Origin: Aricia agestis | Taxonomy: Eukaryota > Arthropoda > Insecta > Lepidoptera > Lycaenidae | Length of the DNA stretch: 64,000 bases | Assembly: GCF_905147365.1 (NCBI RefSeq) | Contig: NC_056417.1 | Span: 2,192,501-2,256,500 of the forward strand | Direction: 5' to 3' | Shown: piece after piece, positions 1 to 10,890 of the stretch | How positions within the stretch are numbered: position 1 is the first letter of the stretch | Layout: the number at the start of each line of letters is the position of its first letter | Translations under genes and position numbers: made by a program | Notes under the pieces: generated by a model | What the model was told of the DNA's origin: nothing | The model's input: the letters and a program-made list of their open reading frames with translations, nothing else | The model's database searches: none

Positions 1-424
1 AGCTCCCGAATCACTTTTCGACAGTCACAAACGCAGGGGGTTTTTGACAGGCAAGCGCGGGGGTTTTAATACAAACGTATAAACTTTTTAATGCCGTAAT
101 AAACATTTATGCGTGGCATTTCAAAAGCAGTTTATTATATGGATATTGGAGAAATCATTTATATCTAGCGTATAAAATTGCCTAGATATTGCCAGCAATT
201 TCGTTTTCAGATCTTGAACAGTGTGCAATGAAAACTATCGTACGGTCCTTTTTCAGGACTCAAGCATTCATCCTTCAAAATCAGAAATGGGGTTTGAGTG
301 AGAAGTGGTAACAAAATGAAATATTATGATATTGCAGTTAATAAAATTTACTATTATACTCGGTAATGTTCTATGTGTTAGCATGAGTTCTTCATTTCTT
401 TTCACGGAAACAGTCTCTATCTGA
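1..424. other. Unassigned AT-rich DNA
   Basis: No open frame, splice-flanked exon or repeat that I recognise. The stretch ends at a fragment of the dominant SINE family. Confidence 0.5.
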
Positions 425-479
425 CCATGGGCGACGGTAGTTGCTTTCAATCAGGCGAACCGTTTGCTCGTTTGCCCTT
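425..479 (+). repeat. SINE-A fragment (3' tail only)
   Basis: This matches the 3' tail of the window's dominant SINE (CCATGGGCGACGG, then CGTTTGCTCGTTTGCCC). The body and poly(A) are missing. The sense strand is taken as the one on which intact copies end in poly(A). It is a degenerate, truncated insertion. Confidence 0.75.
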
Positions 480-890
480 CGTTTGAAAACAGTTAGACGC
501 AGTGTAAAATGTCCATAGATCGTTGTATAAAATCGTGTTTAGTGAAACCCATCATGCTTTCCACAAAATAACAAGAGAACAAACCTTAGCATAATATTAA
601 TCCTAAGACTCTACCCGACTTGTGTAGGGAGGATAATGCCCAATGTTATGCTAATACAGCCTATGTCTATCGGCTTACATTTAGAAGCGGATTACTGCTC
701 GTATAATCTGATTTTAAACTAAAATGGCTCAACTTATTCAAGAGGCTAAACTACTTGCAAAATAAAGCAATAAAACATGTTTCTATGATTTTTAGGAAGA
801 CATTCATGCCAAATAAAGGAATAAAACTTTTTTTGTGATTTTTATTTTTAAGGAGGACATTTCATTTTTCACTAATAAGTAATATTTGAA
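480..890. other. Unassigned AT-rich DNA
   Basis: There is a local imperfect duplication of an AT-rich phrase (AATAAAGCAATAAAACATG near 763 and a variant near 815). Nothing gene-like is seen. Confidence 0.4.
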
Positions 891-1047
891 GGTGATCGCA
901 CATTTGTCAGCAACGTACGTGCTGCATTTTAGAATTCGTTGTATGAAATGATGTGAATCTCTCTCATTCGTCCGCACCGTTTCGTGTACTATGTGATGCG
1001 TTTGACGTGCGCGTACGGTGCTGACATAATTTAATGTGCGATCAGCC
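891..1047. mobile_element. Foldback MITE, superfamily unresolved
   Basis: The two ends are inverted copies: GGTGATCGCACATTT on the left, and the complement of ATTAAATGTGCGATCA on the right. The shared subterminal phrase GTCAGCA.CGTACG also occurs in inverted order. Length is 157 bp and no protein is encoded. The target-site duplication is not clear, so the superfamily is left open. Confidence 0.65.
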
Positions 1048-2184
1048 TAAATAGAAACTTAACAGGGTTCTCGATGTTCACTGTCATTTATACGCCAAAA
1101 TAACTTTGTACGAGCCATTCTAAGATTGTGCCCTTGGGCTCTGCAAAGGTTTTGTTGGGGCTCCGCTAGCGATCCATAAATTGTTTTTATAGAAGTCATC
1201 AGAAATCACCATAGAGACAATTTATTCAAAGACAAAACATTATTTTTTGGGGTCCGTCAAAAATGTATCTTCTTAAAAGGGTTCTGCCACCAAAAAACTT
1301 TGAGAATTGCTATTGTATAATATTATAGCGACTAGTGTACAATAATTATTGTATCTTTCTAAATATTAAATTGGTTGTAGGTAAAAGTTAAAACGAAGCG
1401 TTGACCGCAAACTAATAATTTCAAATTAGAACTTGTAATTTTAATAGTTTTCTTGTGTAGATACTTTAAAATCGCTCTTTTTAACGCTGCGTTGCCTCTC
1501 AGTGTGGTCTGACCCTTCGGGTTTCCCACAAGGGTAAGTGAGGCCTTTCAAGAAAATGAAAAGACCGCATAATTATGGTATCTCTTTACGCTATTGAAAA
1601 CTAATTACTTACATCATTAAGGATGGCGCATCTTTTCATCTATTTTTAACTTACAGTGTGATGGAAAGCTTTTACCCTTCTCCAATGACCTATTTCCGTG
1701 CAATAGTTATAATGTACTTTACTTCTGTGGAATAAAGATCAAAATGGTATGTGTCGTAATGTATTTCACTTGAATACCTTTTTAATACACAAATGTACTG
1801 TAAATATTGTGTTTATTTTTAATTTTTGTTCTTGAACCATCTATCATCATCATTATCACTATCATTATTAATCATCGATCATCACTATTATCACCAAAAC
1901 CTGCTCAAACAAATTGATTCTTGTAGAGTATTCGAACCAACATGAGTCAAGTTTTTCAGCAAACGAAAGCAAAGACCTACAAACTATAAAGTCTCTGACT
2001 GGCTTACACTATCAGGTAATCCGTCAGCTCTTTTGCCAAAGATACAGCTAATATTTATTACAAAATCATTAGTTTCTTGATTTATGACGGTATATCTTGA
2101 AGTTGGAGAAACTTTTGTGGAGGTATATCGTTTCTGGCGCGCGGCCAGCGGCGTGTGTTGTTTGATATGTTTTTTACTGTAGGT
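1048..2184. other. Unassigned DNA with ATC-rich low-complexity tract
   Basis: Mostly unique-looking AT-rich sequence. Around 1843-1895 there is a loose (ATC)n-like tract of ATCATC and ATTATC words. A GTAAGT occurs at 1526, but without a supporting open exon. Confidence 0.4.
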
Positions 2185-2399
2185 CAGTGGTCCCCAACCT
2201 TTTTTCATGCGGACCACAAACATGTTTTAGTCTTGATGTCGCGGGCCGCAACAAATTTTTTTATGTTTTAAAAAATAACGTACAAAACGATTTAAAAGTA
2301 TAAAAGATTCACGACTTTCACGATGACTTTACATTATTTTGCCGGTGGGCGTGAATTCCAAAATGGTTTAACATCACGCGGGCCACAAATAAAGTCCCG
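2185..2399 (+). mobile_element. hAT-like non-autonomous element, one end preserved
   Basis: It begins CAGTGGTCCCCAACC, a typical hAT terminal sequence, followed by a T-run and CGGACCACAAACATG. A second copy with the same terminus and interior (TTTTGCCGGTG, then ACATCACGCGGGCCACAAAT) lies at 61855-62074. The opposite terminal repeat and an 8-bp duplication are not visible, so this copy is truncated. Confidence 0.6.
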
Positions 2400-2799
2400 A
2401 CGCGGAGATAGCTGCTCTAGCTTATATTATAAAATATCATTATAATAGTTTGTTTGGTTAAGAAAACAGTGAGTCACACGTATATGACATTTAGTCTGGT
2501 AGAAGGAATTTTAAGAAACGCAAAAGTTATTGGTAAAACGTCTGTGTCATGTTATTCGATATTTAAGTTTTAAGGCAAAGTTGACTTAATCGTACTGGCA
2601 AGGCCTAATTTTGATAAAAACGAAAAACTGCAATATTCGATCTATACTAAATTTTATAAATAGGTAAGGTTTGTTTGTTATGCTGCAAATATGCTCTGAA
2701 ACTAATTCACCGATTTTGATTTGGTATCTATGCCTACACAATATAATATGTATACTTAAACTATAAAAAACCATTGAAAATAAAATAATTTGCATGTTG

Positions 2800-2826
2800 A
2801 AAAAAAAAAAAAAAAAAAAAAAAAAA
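2800..2826 (+). repeat. Poly(A) tract, 27 nt
   Basis: This is an uninterrupted A-run following AT-rich sequence. It could be the tail of an old retroposon whose body is no longer recognisable; no target duplication is visible. Confidence 0.8.
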
Positions 2827-3199
2827 CTTACTCTAGATTCTAAAATATAAGGAGTTTATTATATTGTAAAGGCACAGTAATAATTAAATTATCTGTGTCC
2901 TTTCTCTTGGTCTACTGACTACTCTATACAGATATTATGTATAATGTATAATATTATAGTAACTTTTTATTGTGAGAAAATGTACGGTTCTCATATTAAT
3001 TTAACTGCAAAAAATGCGGAAAACGTTAAATTTTTAATAAATTGATTTTTTTAACCAACTTTTCAAATTGTACAAATGAGAGTGCTTTAAAAGGCTCCAG
3101 TACAGTTATTTCAAAGGCCGTATATTTCTAATAACAGCTCTGCGCTGCTTAAAATGGATCCTTAAATCATGATAGTACATCAAAGCAGACGCGTGCCGA

Positions 3200-3840
3200 G
3201 GCTTAGGGTTCCGCAGAAGAAAATATTTTTTTTTAATTTTGAAATTTTATTTGGCTCGACACATTTTTTTTAATAATTTTGTCTAAATATAAAACTAGCT
3301 AAAAGCCGAGCTTTGTGAGGGCTCGCGTCGTCACACCTTGACTGACTGGTGAAAACACATCTACATATAAAAAACCTTGGTTAATTGATGATAACACATC
3401 TACATAACAATTTTAATTACTATGTTAAAGCACAAATCAATAGGCGTGATAGTTTTTCCGTAAAGTCCACAAAATGTACAGATTGTAGGATTTACTTAGG
3501 GCTCGCTTCGGTCGCCCTTATAAGCATTAAAATGCTACTAAGTTAAAAAATTATTAAATGAGGTAATTAATTTTGAAGTATAATTTAAACATGTATTCGA
3601 CAGAAATTAAATGTGGTGACTAGTGAGCGCCTATTCAAACAAACAAAAATGGCTGTAGCTATGTGCATAAACTAGTATTATTGTGTATTATAATAAATTA
3701 ATAAAATATTTTCAATAGACCGTCTGCTTTAAACAAAAAGCTATGGCTCGAGCGCTGTACGTAACAGTATTTATGGGTCATTTTATATAAGTTAACTGGT
3801 GCATTCGTTTTACATAAAATGAATAACAATAACTCTATCT
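3200..3840. other. Unclassified, possibly old LINE-tail DNA
   Basis: It contains phrases typical of lepidopteran LINE 3' regions (ACTAGCTAAAAGCCGAGC near 3293; AGGGCTCGCTTCGGTCGCCC near 3498). I cannot define element borders. Confidence 0.3.
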
Positions 3841-3851
3841 ATATATACGAG

Positions 3852-4079
3852 TATATAAAACTCAAAGGTGACTGACTGACATGGTGATCTATCAACGCAC
3901 AGCCTAAACCACTGGACCGATCGGGCTGAAATTTGGCATGCAGGTAGATGTTATGACGTAGGCATCCGCTAAGAAAGGATTTTGATCAATTCTACCCCCA
4001 AGGGGTTAAAAAAGGGGATGAAAGTTTGTATATAATAATACTTCTTAACGCGAGCGAAGTCGCGGGCAAAAGCTCGTTT
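3852..4079 (-). repeat. RTE-like LINE 3' end, family X
   Basis: On the minus strand it runs from CGAGCTTTTGCCCGCGAC through TAGATGTTATGACG-type sequence to a TATA-rich end. Three more copies of the same block occur at 20471, 34885 and 40764, two in each orientation overall. This is a 5'-truncated non-autonomous remnant with no reverse transcriptase domain. Confidence 0.7.
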
Positions 4080-4474
4080 GATATAAAACAATATACCACT
4101 GGTAAATAATAAGTTTTTTTTGTAGCATTATTTTATTTAAACTTTTTAAAGCGTCTCTAATATCTATCCTGCAAATCGTCTCCCCGTGGGCGATCCTTAA
4201 GAGCGATGTAAAGATAATTTCTTACATCCACCCTCTATCTGATTTATAACACGAGTAAAAAGACATTCAAAGCGTGTATTAAATTGCTGTATCTTTGAAG
4301 TATTTCTTTTTCATCCCCCTTTTATTCGTTTAAGTACGTGCTTGAGAAAATATTAAATTGTGCACACAAATGATATGAGGTCTCTGATTTTGATATTGTA
4401 GTCATAATATACTTATAAGGAAATATGACTGTGAAGGAAGACTGTGTGTAATATATAATATTAATAATATGTAA

Positions 4475-4493
4475 CTAGATGACGCCCGCAACC
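4475..4493 (+). repeat. LINE tail, left piece split by a SINE
   Basis: CTAGATGACGCCCGCAAC is the usual upstream edge of the RTE-like tail that resumes at 4812. The intervening 318 bp are a SINE-A copy, so the LINE fragment predates the SINE. Confidence 0.6.
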
Positions 4494-4811
4494 GTTTTTT
4501 TATAATGAAATAAGGGGGCAAACGAGCAAACGTGTCACCTGATGGAAAGCAACTTCCGTCGCCCATGGACACTCGCAGCATCAGAAGAGCTGCAGGTGCG
4601 TTGCCGGCCTTTAAAGTGGGAATAGGGTAATAGGGGAGGGTAGGGATGGGAAGGGTAGGGAAGGGAATAGGGTAGGGGATTGGGCCTCCGGTAAACTCAC
4701 TCATTTGGCGAAACACAGTGCAAGCGCTGTTTCACGCCGGTTTTCTGTAAGAACGTGGTATTTCTTTGGTCGAGCCGGCCCATTCGTGCCGAAGCATGGC
4801 TCTCCCACGTA
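4494..4811 (-). mobile_element. SINE-A copy 1, full length
   Basis: On the plus strand it reads T-run, AAGGGGGCAAACGAGCAAAC, CCATGGACACTCGCAGCATC, a long G-rich tract (GGGAATAGGG, AGGGTAGGG), CCTCCGGTAAACTCACTCA and GAAGCATGGCTCTCCCACGT. The sense strand is the minus strand, where it ends in poly(A). At about 318 bp it is near full length. It is inserted inside an RTE-like LINE tail. No pol III A/B boxes are certain, so SINE is a structural call (short, poly(A)-tailed, high copy, non-coding). Confidence 0.85.
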
Positions 4812-5006
4812 TGTGCCGCCGTCGCACCAAAAGTCGCTTATCGCGCGGGAACCGTACATTTTTCTGGGACAAAAAGTACCCTTTGTCCTTTCCCGGGACT
4901 TAAAATATCTCCATGCCTTTCAGCAAAATCGGTTTAGCGGTTTGGGGCCAGGTAACAGACAGACAGACATAGAGACAGACACACTATCGTATTTATAATA
5001 TTAGTA
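4812..5006 (+). repeat. RTE-like LINE 3' end, right piece
   Basis: It contains GGGAACCGTACATTTT, TTTCCCGGGACTTAAA, AAAATCGGTTTAGCGGTTT and a CAGACAGACAGACA tract, and ends in ATTTATAATATTAGT. That is the characteristic 3' terminus of a lepidopteran RTE-type LINE. Related tails recur at 8725, 19459, 39296 and 62558. Confidence 0.75.
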
Positions 5007-5154
5007 ATGGATATCACAGAAGAAATAAGGAAAAATGAAATCACTGTCAGGTTAAGGGACAAAGTGACTTTTTTTAATGATTTTTGTTCATTGATGACTT
5101 CCTTCTATTTACAATGGAAAAAAGTATTTCCGTCGTCACTATGCTCAGCTCAGA

Positions 5155-5319
5155 GGGCGTAGACAAGCGGCAGGCGATTATCGTAAACGCCTACGCCAAC
5201 GCCACAAAATGTATGGGATTTGACATTTATAGTATTCGCTAGCGATGCGATGACTTATGTCAAATCGCATATATTTTGTTAGCGTTTACGACAATCGTTT
5301 GCCATTTGTCTACTAGGGC
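5155..5319. mobile_element. Foldback MITE
   Basis: The left arm GGGCGTAGACAAGCGGCAGG continues with CGATTATCGTAAACGC. The right arm is the complement (GCGTTTACGACAATCG, then TTTGTCTACTAGGGC). Arms are about 35 bp with mismatches, and the total is 165 bp. Internal ATTTGACAT/ATGTCAAAT also pair. Confidence 0.7.
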
Positions 5320-5718
5320 TGTTATTTTCTTACGCCTAAAGAACTATAAGCGGCCGATATAGATCAAAGTTTATAGATTAGATTTTTAGGGCATCGGAAA
5401 GGATACAGAATATAATAATTTTTTGTGTGTATAGAATGCTACCCCAACACAAGTTACTAACTTAATGGGGAGGTCTCATGTTTTGATGTAATGGCTATTT
5501 TGAGAAAATAAAGATATTTTATTATTTATTAAAATAATTTTACAATCGAAAGTTATCTTAGATACTTTTTCAACATTATTGAGGCAACACTTCAAGTATG
5601 CTCCAAATATTTCGTTATTAATTCACATGTACTCTTGGAGGAGTTTTCAAAGAAATAACTTCAGAAGTTTCTCAAAGGGTCAAAACCACCAGGGGATAGT
5701 TTTCGGTTTCTACTATCA

Positions 5719-5869
5719 GAGAAGTTGATTCCTAGGCAGTTGGGCGACCTACGTAGTTTGGTCGCGTTATGTCAAACCCAACGGACAGGTGAAAATTAAC
5801 GTTGAATAATTGACATGATCCGACCAAATGACGTTGGTATATAATAACTGCCTAGGAATAAATTTCCTC
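5719..5869. mobile_element. Foldback MITE
   Basis: GATTCCTAGGCAGTT on the left pairs with AACTGCCTAGGAAT on the right; inner TTGGTCG...TGTCAA pairs with TTGACATGATCCGACCAA. The 151-bp unit has no coding capacity, and the target duplication is unclear. Confidence 0.65.
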
Positions 5870-6181
5870 AATGGTACATCGAACCTAGTTTTCAGAAAAT
5901 ATGCGTAAAATAAAAGATAAATACGTGCGGCACTCGGCGACTGCCGCGGTAAATGCTATTGCATAGCGTTGTTTATAAACTTATCGAATTATAATTCACA
6001 TACGTCTAGTCGCACGCAAATACCGTGTCAAAGTCTGGCAATGCCGCACCTCTGTGCCGGTGGGAGTGTGTCAGGTTTTTTCGTTACGGAATTTCTTGAT
6101 TCGATCACCACGCTCAAAACCCGCGATAAAAGCTTAACAATAGCTTAAAAAGTATGAACGCTACACACCACGTCATTCTGG

Positions 6182-6480
<299 letters not shown>

Positions 6481-6664
6481 GTTTTTGGTTCCCGGTTCCT
6501 ATTTGGTTCCATTGGTTCCGGTAGTTCCATTATATTGGGTTCCGTGCAGTTCGTTATGGCGGCTAATTAAATAGTCGACCGGTCAGAGGGGCGATAGGGC
6601 TGGCGACATCGAGAATATTTCTATTTATAGTGATATATTGTTTGTATGGTACTTATAGTCTTAG

Positions 6665-6714
6665 TTAGCAGGCGACCAGAGCAGGTTCTTACACCTGCTC
6701 TGGTCGCCTGCTAA
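6665..6714. repeat. Perfect hairpin, 22-bp arms
   Basis: Left arm TTAGCAGGCGACCAGAGCAG(GT), spacer TCTTAC, then the exact reverse complement. It is not part of any repeat family that I see. Confidence 0.9.
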
Positions 6715-6782
6715 GGTTTGATAGCCTGAAATCCAAATAGAACAATAGTTTTCAGAAATGGTTGCTTAAAATACAATAATTA

Positions 6783-6910
6783 GGGCCTGTTTCAAAACTT
6801 TCTGATAAAGTGCTTAATAGGCTATTCACAACTTTTTTGACAGATTCTCCATACTTGATCTGTCAAGTTAATTGATGGATAGCCTTATCAGGAAGTGGTG
6901 AAACAGGCCC
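6783..6910. mobile_element. PIF/Harbinger-type MITE (TTA target duplication)
   Basis: The terminal inverted repeats start GGGCCTGTTTC and end GAAACAGGCCC, and are flanked on both sides by TTA (6780-6782 and 6911-6913). The inner sequence pairs TCTGATAA/TTATCAGGA and TGACAGATTC/GATCTGTCA. It is 128 bp. A 3-bp TTA/TAA duplication is the known hallmark of PIF/Harbinger. Confidence 0.8.
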
Positions 6911-7040
6911 TTACGCTACAAAACCTGTAATAAAGATTATAAATATTTTTGCTTTAAGAAAACAGTAACATTGTTGTAATATATTGTTTAAGTTTTATTA
7001 TAGTGGGTGTAGCAAAGCGCGTCTACCCAGCAAGATAGCC

Positions 7041-7360
7041 ATCTTATATATAAAATTCTCGTGTCACAATGTTAATAACCGCACGCTCCGAAACGGCTTT
7101 ACTGATTTTTACCAAATATATGCATATTCAGTAGGTCTGAGAATCGGCTACTGGCTACTTTTTATATTGATAAGTGCATTTGTTGAATAAATAATAGTAA
7201 ATTATAATAACTCGAGACTGACGGCGCGCGGCGACCATTGTTAATTGTGCGACGGGATAGCGATGGACGTTGTCACGGTACCATACTTATTTAGTCACAA
7301 CAATAAAATAATATGAGCAAAATACTTTATATGGCAAAACAACGTTTGCCCGGGACAGCT
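7041..7360 (-). repeat. LINE 3' end, family Z
   Basis: On the minus strand it starts AGCTGTCCCGGGCAAACGTT and ends ATTTTATATATAAGAT. A near-identical second copy lies at 9571-9893, with fragments at 14201 and 56502. It contains the phrases GAGAATCGGCTACTGG and AAACGGCTTTACTGATTTT. No coding domain is present. Confidence 0.7.
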
Positions 7361-7361
7361 A

Positions 7362-7546
7362 TACTCCACTCGGGCTAACTTGTCGCTAGTGGTCGTTGAC
7401 TCCCTGTCAAAAACTTGTCATTTTCCATATAAACCGCGATTGATAATGGAGTGTCAGATATTGTCAATCGTGGTTTTATATGGAAAAGGACAAGTTTTTG
7501 GCATGGAGTCAATGACCGCTAGCGACATGTTAGCCCGAGTGGAGTA
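7362..7546. mobile_element. Foldback MITE, Tc1/mariner-like (TA flanks)
   Basis: The arms are about 90 bp: TACTCCACTCGGGCTAAC against GTTAGCCCGAGTGGAGTA, with inner GTCATTGACT-type and CAAAAACTTGTC/GACAAGTTTTTG pairs. TA flanks both ends. It is inserted at the very end of the family-Z LINE tail. A related but shorter element is at 46938-47105. Confidence 0.75.
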
Positions 7547-7586
7547 TAGTATAGTTATATAATTCCATACTGTTGATTGGAAACTA

Positions 7587-7874
7587 CGAATAATAAAAAC
7601 TAAGCAAACGTGTCTCCCATACTTCAATCGTTTTTAATTCGGTTCTCAAGGTTCTTTTCGCACACTAAAATAATATGGCAATAGCCACCAAACACTACAT
7701 TCATATTGACAAAATAAAGCCGTTGACAATGATCGTTACTTCTATAATTACACAAAATTCTTGCATGTATTCGGGTCTCTTTTTGCATAAAGTGTGCATG
7801 TATTCGGGTCACATTTTGTAGATTCGGAACAATTTTTTTTAAAACTGTTACTCTTCCTTAGTTTTCATTATTCG
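7587..7874. mobile_element. MITE-T copy 1 (TA flanks)
   Basis: It starts CGAATAATAAAAACTAAG and ends CTTAGTTTTCATTATTCG, with TA on both sides. The interior CATGTATTCGGGTC is shared with copies at 19228 and 48206. The 288-bp length, TA duplication and roughly 20-bp termini suggest a Tc1/mariner derivative. Confidence 0.75.
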
Positions 7875-8724
7875 TAGTATATCACTCACTATAATAAATT
7901 ATATTAGATTTTAAAACAAAAGTTAGAAAATATTATCTGAAACCGTATGAACTATTGAGCTATATTATGCTAGCTTTATAAGCTATACCCTCCAGCCACC
8001 TCAAACATACATACTAAAGCATTGTTACATAAACATGTCATAAAAGTAATCCAAAATATTATCTAAACTCGCGATCGCCAGCCCTACGAATAAGGCACCT
8101 AAACATTTAGTTTTAAATGGAAACTACCTACACGTCTAACTTGAGCCCGCACACCGAGCCCCGAGCATGTGCGTTTCTGATCAATTTCCACCTAAGTTCT
8201 GATTATATTCAACTACTTGTTAACCGCAGTAGCTGTCTAGGGCTGTCGCAAACTTTCTTTGAACTTTGTAGAAAGATAACACGATATCTTCGTTTATTAT
8301 TAGATGGATAATTGAAAAGGCACACGTTAGTATGATTTGAAATAACATCGCAAAACAATAGCATAATGACATACATAATATAAGTAGTAAATATTGACAT
8401 AATATTATAATTGAATAGCATTATATTGACCTATTTATATTTATAATAAGATAAGGGAATACTTTAATTGAGTTTATAGTAATAATTAAATATTTATAAT
8501 ATTATAGTAAATGTGAAAAACTGAAATTGTAATAAATGTAACATCAAAAATTGTTGTAACAACCTATTCTGAATAAACTAATTTGACTTCGAATTCATGC
8601 GCACTAAAGTTTTGTATTTGTGTTAAGCAAAGTCGACTCGAAACAAAGAAAAGTATTATCGGAGTAAAAATGTACGGTTCCAACGCAATTAAGGAGTCCA
8701 GTCCAGTCCATCGCAATACGCAAT

Positions 8725-8917
8725 ACTAGATATTGCCCGCACCTCCGTCATGTCTAGAATACGTATATCAAGCGAGAACCGTACATTTTCAGGACAAAAA
8801 GTATCCTATGTCCTTTCCCGGGATCTCAAATTTGAATCTAAAATCAGTTTAGTAGTTTAAGTGTGAACAGATAACAGACAGGCAAACATACATATTTTTG
8901 CATTTATAATATTAGTT
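8725..8917 (+). repeat. RTE-like LINE 3' end
   Basis: It has ACTAGATATTGCCCGCACC, GAGAACCGTACATTTTCAGG, CTTTCCCGGGATCTCAAA and a terminal CATTTATAATATTAGTT. It is a truncated tail without coding sequence. Confidence 0.7.
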
Positions 8918-9273
8918 AAGTTTTATAAAAAACCTCACCCCTATTATGATCATTTCTCAAAGTTCCCCACCCTTGTATAACAAAGCTTAGTGTCGACAAA
9001 GGCACATCAACATTAAAAGAAATATCATCCATATATCACGTACAAAGTGTTTTTATATAGCGGGTGTTTACGGGGCTGTAAAACTTTATGGGGTGGTTTA
9101 TGGGGTGGTCTGGTTTTAGGGGTGGCGTGGGGGTGATAATCTGTTGATGTTGTGGTTTATGTATAGTTTGTTTTTCGCCAGTAAATAAACGAATTGTGAT
9201 TTATTAGTTGGGGTTTACATGATGTATGTGTGGATAAATCTGATTGTATTACATCGATTTCCATGACGGTCGC

Positions 9274-9488
9274 TTTTTTTTTTATGAGATAAGGGGGCAA
9301 ACGAGCAAACGGGTCACCATCAGGTGACCCATCAGGAAAGCAACTTCCGTCGCCCATGGACACTCGCAGCATCAGAAGAGCTGCAGGTGCGTTGCCGGCC
9401 TTTTAAGAGGGAATAGGGAAGGGTAGGGATGGGAAGGGAAGGGAAGGGAATAGGGGATTGGGCCTCCGGTAAACTCACTCACTCGGCG
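9274..9488 (-). mobile_element. SINE-A copy 2, 5'-truncated
   Basis: The T-run, AAGGGGGCAAACGAGC and G-rich tract are present. The copy stops at ACTCACTCGGCG, so the 5' third on the sense strand is missing, as expected from incomplete reverse transcription. There is a small internal duplication of TCACC...GGTGACCC as an inverted pair near 9324-9341. Confidence 0.8.
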
Positions 9489-9570
9489 TAAACTTATTTT
9501 ATTATTAAAGGTATTGAAACTATTTTATATTGTCAGAGTGTGTGCACCATATAAAAGAAAATTATAGTGT

Positions 9571-9893
9571 ATATCTTATATATAAAATTCTCGTGTCACA
9601 ATGTTAGGCGGCGTACTCCTCCGAAACGGCTTTACTGATTTTAGCCAAATTTTATATGCATATTCAGTGGGTCTGAGAATCGGCTACTGGGTACTTTTAT
9701 ATTATTGATTAGTACATTTTGTTGAATAAATAATAGTAAATTATTACAACTCGAGACTGAAGGCGACCATTGTTTGTGCGACGGGATAGCGATGGACGTT
9801 GCCATTGTGACATACTTATTTAGTCACTTCAATAAAATAATACGGGCGAAATACTTTATATGGCAAAGAAACGTTTGCCGGGACAGCTAGTTA
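9571..9893 (-). repeat. LINE 3' end, family Z, second copy
   Basis: Colinear with 7041-7360 over nearly its whole length, including TTAGTCAC..CAATAAAATAATA and GGGACAGCTAG. It differs by small indels. Confidence 0.7.
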
Positions 9894-9961
9894 TAGTATA
9901 CATTTTAGGTAATAAAAGTCGTATGAGCTTAACTTTGTTAAAATCATCCCAGTACTTATAA

Positions 9962-10430
9962 AGCCGCGTCTCCACTAGGCAACATTTAGCGCGCGACACG
10001 TGACGCTCAACATGTACGGCAACGCTGCACAACAGCGCGCGATGTTGCCAGCTGACGCGCAACATGACGCGCAACATGACGCGCGGCTTGTTGTTTGTTT
10101 AAAGAGAATTGCATCAATTGTCGTCAAGTGGAGACGCGCGCAACAATGTCCGTAGTGTGGTCTAACGAACAAGTGCTCAAATTAAGCGAACTGTACCAAA
10201 ACTATGAACGTCTATGGGATACTGCTCACAGATACTATAAAAAAAATTATAACCACTGCCACTAAAATCAACACAAGTTCCTCTGGCGACATGTTGGCGA
10301 CGACTGACGTAAAGTAGATGCGTAGACAGACAACGTTGTTCATCAAAAGTCCCGCGCTGACTTTCAACATGTTGGGCAACTTGTTGTCCAGCATGTTGCG
10401 CGTGAATTGTTGCTTAGTGGAAACGAGGCT
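9962..10430 (+). mobile_element. PIF/Harbinger MITE with MADF remnant, copy 1
   Basis: The terminal repeats are AGCCGCGTCTCCACTAGGCA and the complement of TTAGTGGAAACGAGGCT, flanked by TAA at 9959-9961 and 10431-10433. It is 469 bp. The interior is rich in GCAACATG words. It encloses a 39-codon frame (10146-10265) that resembles the start of a MADF domain, the DNA-binding partner protein of Harbinger elements. A second copy lies at 50271-50727 in the opposite orientation. The high CpG content is unlike the surroundings. Confidence 0.85.
10146..10265 (+). pseudogene. Truncated MADF/Myb-SANT-like protein start inside a MITE
   Basis: The 39-residue frame starts MSVVWSNEQV and contains the spacing W-(3)-(V/L)-LKLSELYQ-(4)-LWD-(2)-H-(2)-Y. 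That matches the first helix region of MADF domains (W....L..LY...P.LWD..H..Y). PIF/Harbinger transposons encode a transposase plus a Myb/SANT- or MADF-type DNA-binding protein, which fits its location between TAA-flanked inverted repeats. The frame stops after about half a domain, so it is a relic left by internal deletion. In the sister copy at 50271-50727 the same frame is cut by a GAA-to-TAA change after 20 codons. The call is by eye; short matches can mislead. Confidence 0.55.
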
Positions 10431-10513
10431 TAAAGTTTATTTGAGACAAGCAAACTCCAAAAAGAATGATCAAGATATTATGAACAGTTTTAACCCGAAA
10501 AAATGTACGGACC

Positions 10514-10550
10514 CTGCAGTTGCCCGCAACAAAGTTGTGGGCAACTGCAG
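10514..10550. repeat. Hairpin, 17-bp arms, one mismatch
   Basis: CTGCAGTTGCCCGCAAC, spacer AAA, then GTTGTGGGCAACTGCAG. It lies within LINE-tail-like sequence next to GTACGGACC. Confidence 0.85.
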
Positions 10551-10583
10551 TGTTAATTAGAATTGCATAACATATTTTAAATA

Positions 10584-10828
10584 CTAGCTGTTGCCCACGA
10601 CTCCATCCACGTGGACTTCAGTTTACAGCGTACGCTGGTTCAAGTTTCCGTGGGAATGCCGGCATAAAATGTAGCGCACACAAGTGCAAAGTTTCCTCAA
10701 AATCCACCTAATAAACAAAATTGTTGTCACATTTCAAAGCTTCGTAAAACTTTTGATTGAATCGGTTCAGTAGTTTTGGCGTGAAAGACAGACAGAGATA
10801 CTTTCGTATTTATAATATGGTTAGTATG
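10584..10828 (+). repeat. RTE-like LINE 3' end
   Basis: CTAGCTGTTGCCCACGACTC, ACGTGGACTTCAGTTTA, ATCGGTTCAGTAGTTTTGG, GACAGACAGAG and terminal TATTTATAATATGGTTAGT. This is the classic lepidopteran RTE tail and is non-coding. Confidence 0.75.
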
Positions 10829-10890
10829 ATTCTAAAAAGAATGACATTTACAGCAAGTAGGGTATAAAATAGTATTAATTTAATGAGTAA

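Noticed and set aside
1500..1530. GTAAGT at 1526 as a splice donor
   Set aside because: No open frame or exon-like composition precedes it.
4402..4716. 104-codon Pro-rich minus-strand frame
   Set aside because: The proline-rich part is the translated C/T-rich tract of SINE-A; similar frames recur at other copies (22599, 39022).
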